Positions 61,479-64,000 of a stretch of DNA of 64,000 nucleotides are shown piece after piece. This DNA is from Stenotrophomonas geniculata ATCC 19374 = JCM 13324. GTDB lineage: Bacteria > Pseudomonadota > Gammaproteobacteria > Xanthomonadales > Xanthomonadaceae. Where the stretch lies: NCBI RefSeq assembly GCF_001431625.1, contig NZ_LLXT01000104.1:1-64000 (forward strand). The letters are read 5' to 3'. Both the position numbers and the translations under genes were made by a program. Numbering within the stretch: the first letter of the stretch is position 1; every line of letters starts with the position of its first letter. Below the pieces are notes generated by a model. It was not told where the DNA came from and did not search any database. It worked only from the letters and a program-made list of their open reading frames with translations.

Positions 61479-63814
61479 CAGAACGGTCCTGCGATGTGTT
61501 CGGACAGGCTGCGGCTGCGCGGTGGCATCAGCCATACCTTTGCCCGTTCCTTGCCCACCACGCGGGTGCGCACGCCATGCCGCTTCACCACGTAGGCGGC
61601 GGCCTCGTTGACCTCGCGCCGGTTCGGTCTGTCGATGCCCACCGCGATGACGATCTCGGTGGCACGGTAGTGCGTGCTCCAATGCTCGGCGGGGAGGGAC
61701 CAGTCGAAGTGGCGATCGATCAGCTCGGCGATAGGCGAGATGGGTTCGTGCTCGCTGTTGGTGGCATTGAGCGCATCCAGCTCTTCGCCGGACAGGTGCC
61801 AGGTCTCGCCATTGCGGTACAGCGCGTGGGCTTCGGCCCACACCTGCTGCATGTCGATCCGCGCCGGTTCACCCAACGCCACGGCATGCACGGTCCACCA
61901 GCGGCTGTTGCCGGTCGCGTCACGCAGGAAGCGCTCGTCGTTGACACTGGCGAACAGGATGGTGCGCCGCGCATAGCGCGATTCGGTGCGTGCGTAAGGC
62001 CGGCGGATTTCATCGTGGCTGCGCGAGATGAATGATTTCAGCGCGGCGATATCAGTGCGGCGGAAGGTGGCGTCGACCTCACCCAGCTCCACGATCCACT
62101 TGGAGATGACCTGCTTGATGCTGTCCTTGTTGGTGGGGTCGAGTACCACGCCATCGGCGATCAGCTGCAGTTCGGCCGGTGCCAGCTGCCGTGCCCAGCG
62201 CGTCTTGCCCAGATTCTGCCTGGAGACGAAGGTCAGTACACCACGCGCGACCACGCCATCCGGTTCAAAGGCGGCCGCCACGCCGGAGATCAGCCAGCGC
62301 CGCATCAGCACCTCCTTCAGGATGCGGCCATCGGCCATGCGCGTGGGCTGGGCTTCCTGCACGGTGTCGAAGAACGCCTGGAGGCGGGAGTGGCCATCCC
62401 AGGGCTGCGAGGTGATCCAGCTGGCAACGGGATTGTAGGGATTGGCTTCGGCCACCTGGCACAGGTTGGTCTCGAAGCTGGCGGTGGCCATGCCGGCACG
62501 GTGCATGCAGTCCATCACTTCGCCGGCGGCAACCTCCTTGGCATTGTCGATCGTGGACTGGAGGTCCGGCACCAGGATCTCCAGGTCCTTGCGGATGACG
62601 TTGTAACGCACCGTAACGCCGGTGCGGCGGCACAGCTCGGCGAGATTGCGCGCGGTCGGCAACGGGCGGCCGCGTGCGCTGCTGTCGGGGAACGGAGTGA
62701 AGGTATCGAAGGCGGAGAGGTTGCCGGGAACCTGGTAGCTCGCGGCGGCCGGGGAGCGTGTGCCGCTCTCGGCGGGGACTTCGCCCGGCGCGCACGGTGG
62801 GTCGGCAAGCAGCTGCGCGCGCAGTGCTTCCAGGCCTTCACGCCGATGCAGGTCGTTGAAGTCGGTGGGGCGATCATCGTCGCCGTGCACGATGGCGAAT
62901 TCCGGCCAGACCACCCGAGCACCGATGTCCGCCGCAGCCTGCGTGGCCTGGCTGACACCAGGGTTCTCCAGTGGTTGCCGCGTCCATTGGTCGTTATCCG
63001 CGCAGAGCACGAACGAGGCATCGGGTACGGCGTTGCGCCAGGCACGGGCCACGGCCGTCAGGTTGCCCGCATCCCACGCGACCACGACGCACCAGCCGGT
63101 GGCCTGATGGATCGATGCCGCGGTGGCATAGCCCTCGGCAATGGCGATGGGATGCCCGGGCAATGGTTTGCCGATGACATGGAAGCAGCCCTGCTTGCGG
63201 CCACCGGCCAGGAAGTCCTTGTCGCGCCCCAGTGCCGGGTCGGTACGGGGAAGGATCGCCTGCAGGGAGACGATGCGTCCGGCAGTGTTCACCACCGGCA
63301 CCAACAGCGCATTCTCGATGTGGCGGAACACCAGCCCATCGCTGTTGCGTACCGGCCACGCTGCCACGCGCAGGCCATGAGCGTGCACGCCCTTCCGGGC
63401 AAGATAGGGGTGGCTGTCGTCGGCGGGCATGGCCCGCTGCCACAGTACGTTGGCGGCCTTGGCTGCGGCATCCTCGCGCTCGCGTTGTTGCCGCTCCCGT
63501 TCGGTCCGGGCCGATTCCTGGCGCTGCCGGATCGCGCGCTGCTCGGTGGGACTCAGCGTGGCCGGTGATTGCGCGCACCAGGCGTGACGGGTCCCGGTAC
63601 GCCAGCTGCCGAACTCGCCGGCGGGCACGTTGTCGCCGAACAGGACCGCCCAGCCATTGCGGGTGCCACGACGGTCACCCTCCACGTGGAAGCGCACCAG
63701 CGTGCCGTCGGCGTTGAGTGCATCGCGTCCGCGTGCGTCCGGCACGATGCCGTGTGCATGCATGGCCTGCAGGAACGCCGGGACGACGTCCTGCGTTGGG
63801 TGCGGTGTGTACAT
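61478..63814 (-). CDS. VapE-type DNA primase/helicase
   Basis: A protein of about 778 residues. N-terminal DUF-type part with a degraded zinc region, a Toprim-like domain (FHVIGKPLPGHPIAIAEGYA, VVAWDAGN, FVLCADND) near 230-310, then the virulence-associated-E domain: P-loop-like SRQNLGKTRW near 530, and SVNDERFLRDATGNSRWW. It would prime and unwind DNA at a phage or satellite origin. The start at 63814 has an AGGGGG site. Confidence 0.85.
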   Translation of the reverse strand: MYTPHPTQDVVPAFLQAMHAHGIVPDARGRDALNADGTLVRFHVEGDRRGTRNGWAVLFGDNVPAGEFGSWRTGTRHAWCAQSPATLSPTEQRAIRQRQESARTERERQQREREDAAAKAANVLWQRAMPADDSHPYLARKGVHAHGLRVAAWPVRNSDGLVFRHIENALLVPVVNTAGRIVSLQAILPRTDPALGRDKDFLAGGRKQGCFHVIGKPLPGHPIAIAEGYATAASIHQATGWCVVVAWDAGNLTAVARAWRNAVPDASFVLCADNDQWTRQPLENPGVSQATQAAADIGARVVWPEFAIVHGDDDRPTDFNDLHRREGLEALRAQLLADPPCAPGEVPAESGTRSPAAASYQVPGNLSAFDTFTPFPDSSARGRPLPTARNLAELCRRTGVTVRYNVIRKDLEILVPDLQSTIDNAKEVAAGEVMDCMHRAGMATASFETNLCQVAEANPYNPVASWITSQPWDGHSRLQAFFDTVQEAQPTRMADGRILKEVLMRRWLISGVAAAFEPDGVVARGVLTFVSRQNLGKTRWARQLAPAELQLIADGVVLDPTNKDSIKQVISKWIVELGEVDATFRRTDIAALKSFISRSHDEIRRPYARTESRYARRTILFASVNDERFLRDATGNSRWWTVHAVALGEPARIDMQQVWAEAHALYRNGETWHLSGEELDALNATNSEHEPISPIAELIDRHFDWSLPAEHWSTHYRATEIVIAVGIDRPNRREVNEAAAYVVKRHGVRTRVVGKERAKVWLMPPRSRSLSEHIAGPF

Positions 63815-64000
63815 TCGGCTGGACCCCCTTGGAACGTTGTTCGATGCACAGCGACCGTGGATGGCAATGGCGCTGTGCGATGCCTGCGCTGTGCAGGCCA
63901 TGCGGCGGCGGCCCGACGCGAAGTGGTCAGCAGGTGATGGAAGGTGTTGATGTGGTCATGGTGTCCGATGGATCCGCCATTTGCAACACCTTTGGATACC
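63815..64000. other. Upstream region of primase, motif copies
   Basis: No gene is seen. GATGGAAGGTGTTGATGTGG (63936-63955, plus strand) and an oppositely oriented CAACACCTTT (63985-63994) resemble the promoter-like motif found at 59372 and 61189, in less conserved form. This may be a control region shared with genes beyond the window. Confidence 0.4.

Overview
The window looks like a chromosomal stretch of a Stenotrophomonas (S. maltophilia complex, Xanthomonadaceae). The evidence is the high GC, the housekeeping order dnaX-ybaB-recR and yceD-rpmF-fabH...fabD-fabG-acpP-fabF-pabB-mltG-tmk-holB-pilZ, and GTAG-headed stem-loop repeats of the kind reported in that genus. Assignments come from reading the sequence only; no database search was run.

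Region 1 (about 12-20773) is a mobile element inserted at the 3' end of a tRNA-Ser(GGA) gene. A 23-bp direct repeat (12-34 and 20751-20773) marks its ends. It carries a tRNA-proximal tyrosine integrase (19008-20483), a second tyrosine integrase (7204-8595), a MobQ/MobA-MobL relaxase (16085-17614) and, next to the relaxase, a site closely resembling the IncQ/RSF1010 nick region (15961-15993). I read it as an integrative mobilizable element. Its cargo includes a SIR2-HerA antiphage operon followed by two small genes (9595-13604), a PD-(D/E)xK-like protein (5611-7131), an XRE/membrane/DUF3800 cassette broken by an IS1595-family element with an 8-bp target duplication, a secreted protein/lipoprotein/membrane protein operon (1253-2741), and several unassigned genes. 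Diverged att-like copies and hairpins beside the tRNA suggest repeated insertion at the same site.

Region 2 (about 20850-44940) is core chromosome. It holds replication and repair genes (dnaX, ybaB, recR), a HIT hydrolase, a MoxR/DUF58/transglutaminase/Slp operon, a GT39-type glycosyltransferase, maf/yceF, the fatty-acid cluster with a kinase-like gene between fabH and fabD and no plsX between rpmF and fabH, then pabB, mltG, tmk, holB and pilZ. A tRNA-Val(CAC) and small unassigned genes close the region.

Region 3 (about 44969-64000, all on the minus strand, running off the right edge) is a P2-like contractile-tail module. Transcription runs right to left: VapE-type primase/helicase, two small genes, a dNMP-kinase-like gene, a small gene, a Mor-like activator, a lysis cassette (membrane protein, lambda-R-like endolysin, nested spanins), then the baseplate, fibre, sheath, tube, tape-measure and late-control genes (V-W-J-I-H-G-FI-FII-E/E'-T-U-X-D order). 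No terminase, portal, capsid or head-completion gene is visible. The module is therefore either an R-type tailocin (maltocin-like) or a prophage whose head genes lie beyond the window. A near-identical 23-bp promoter-like motif precedes two of its operons.
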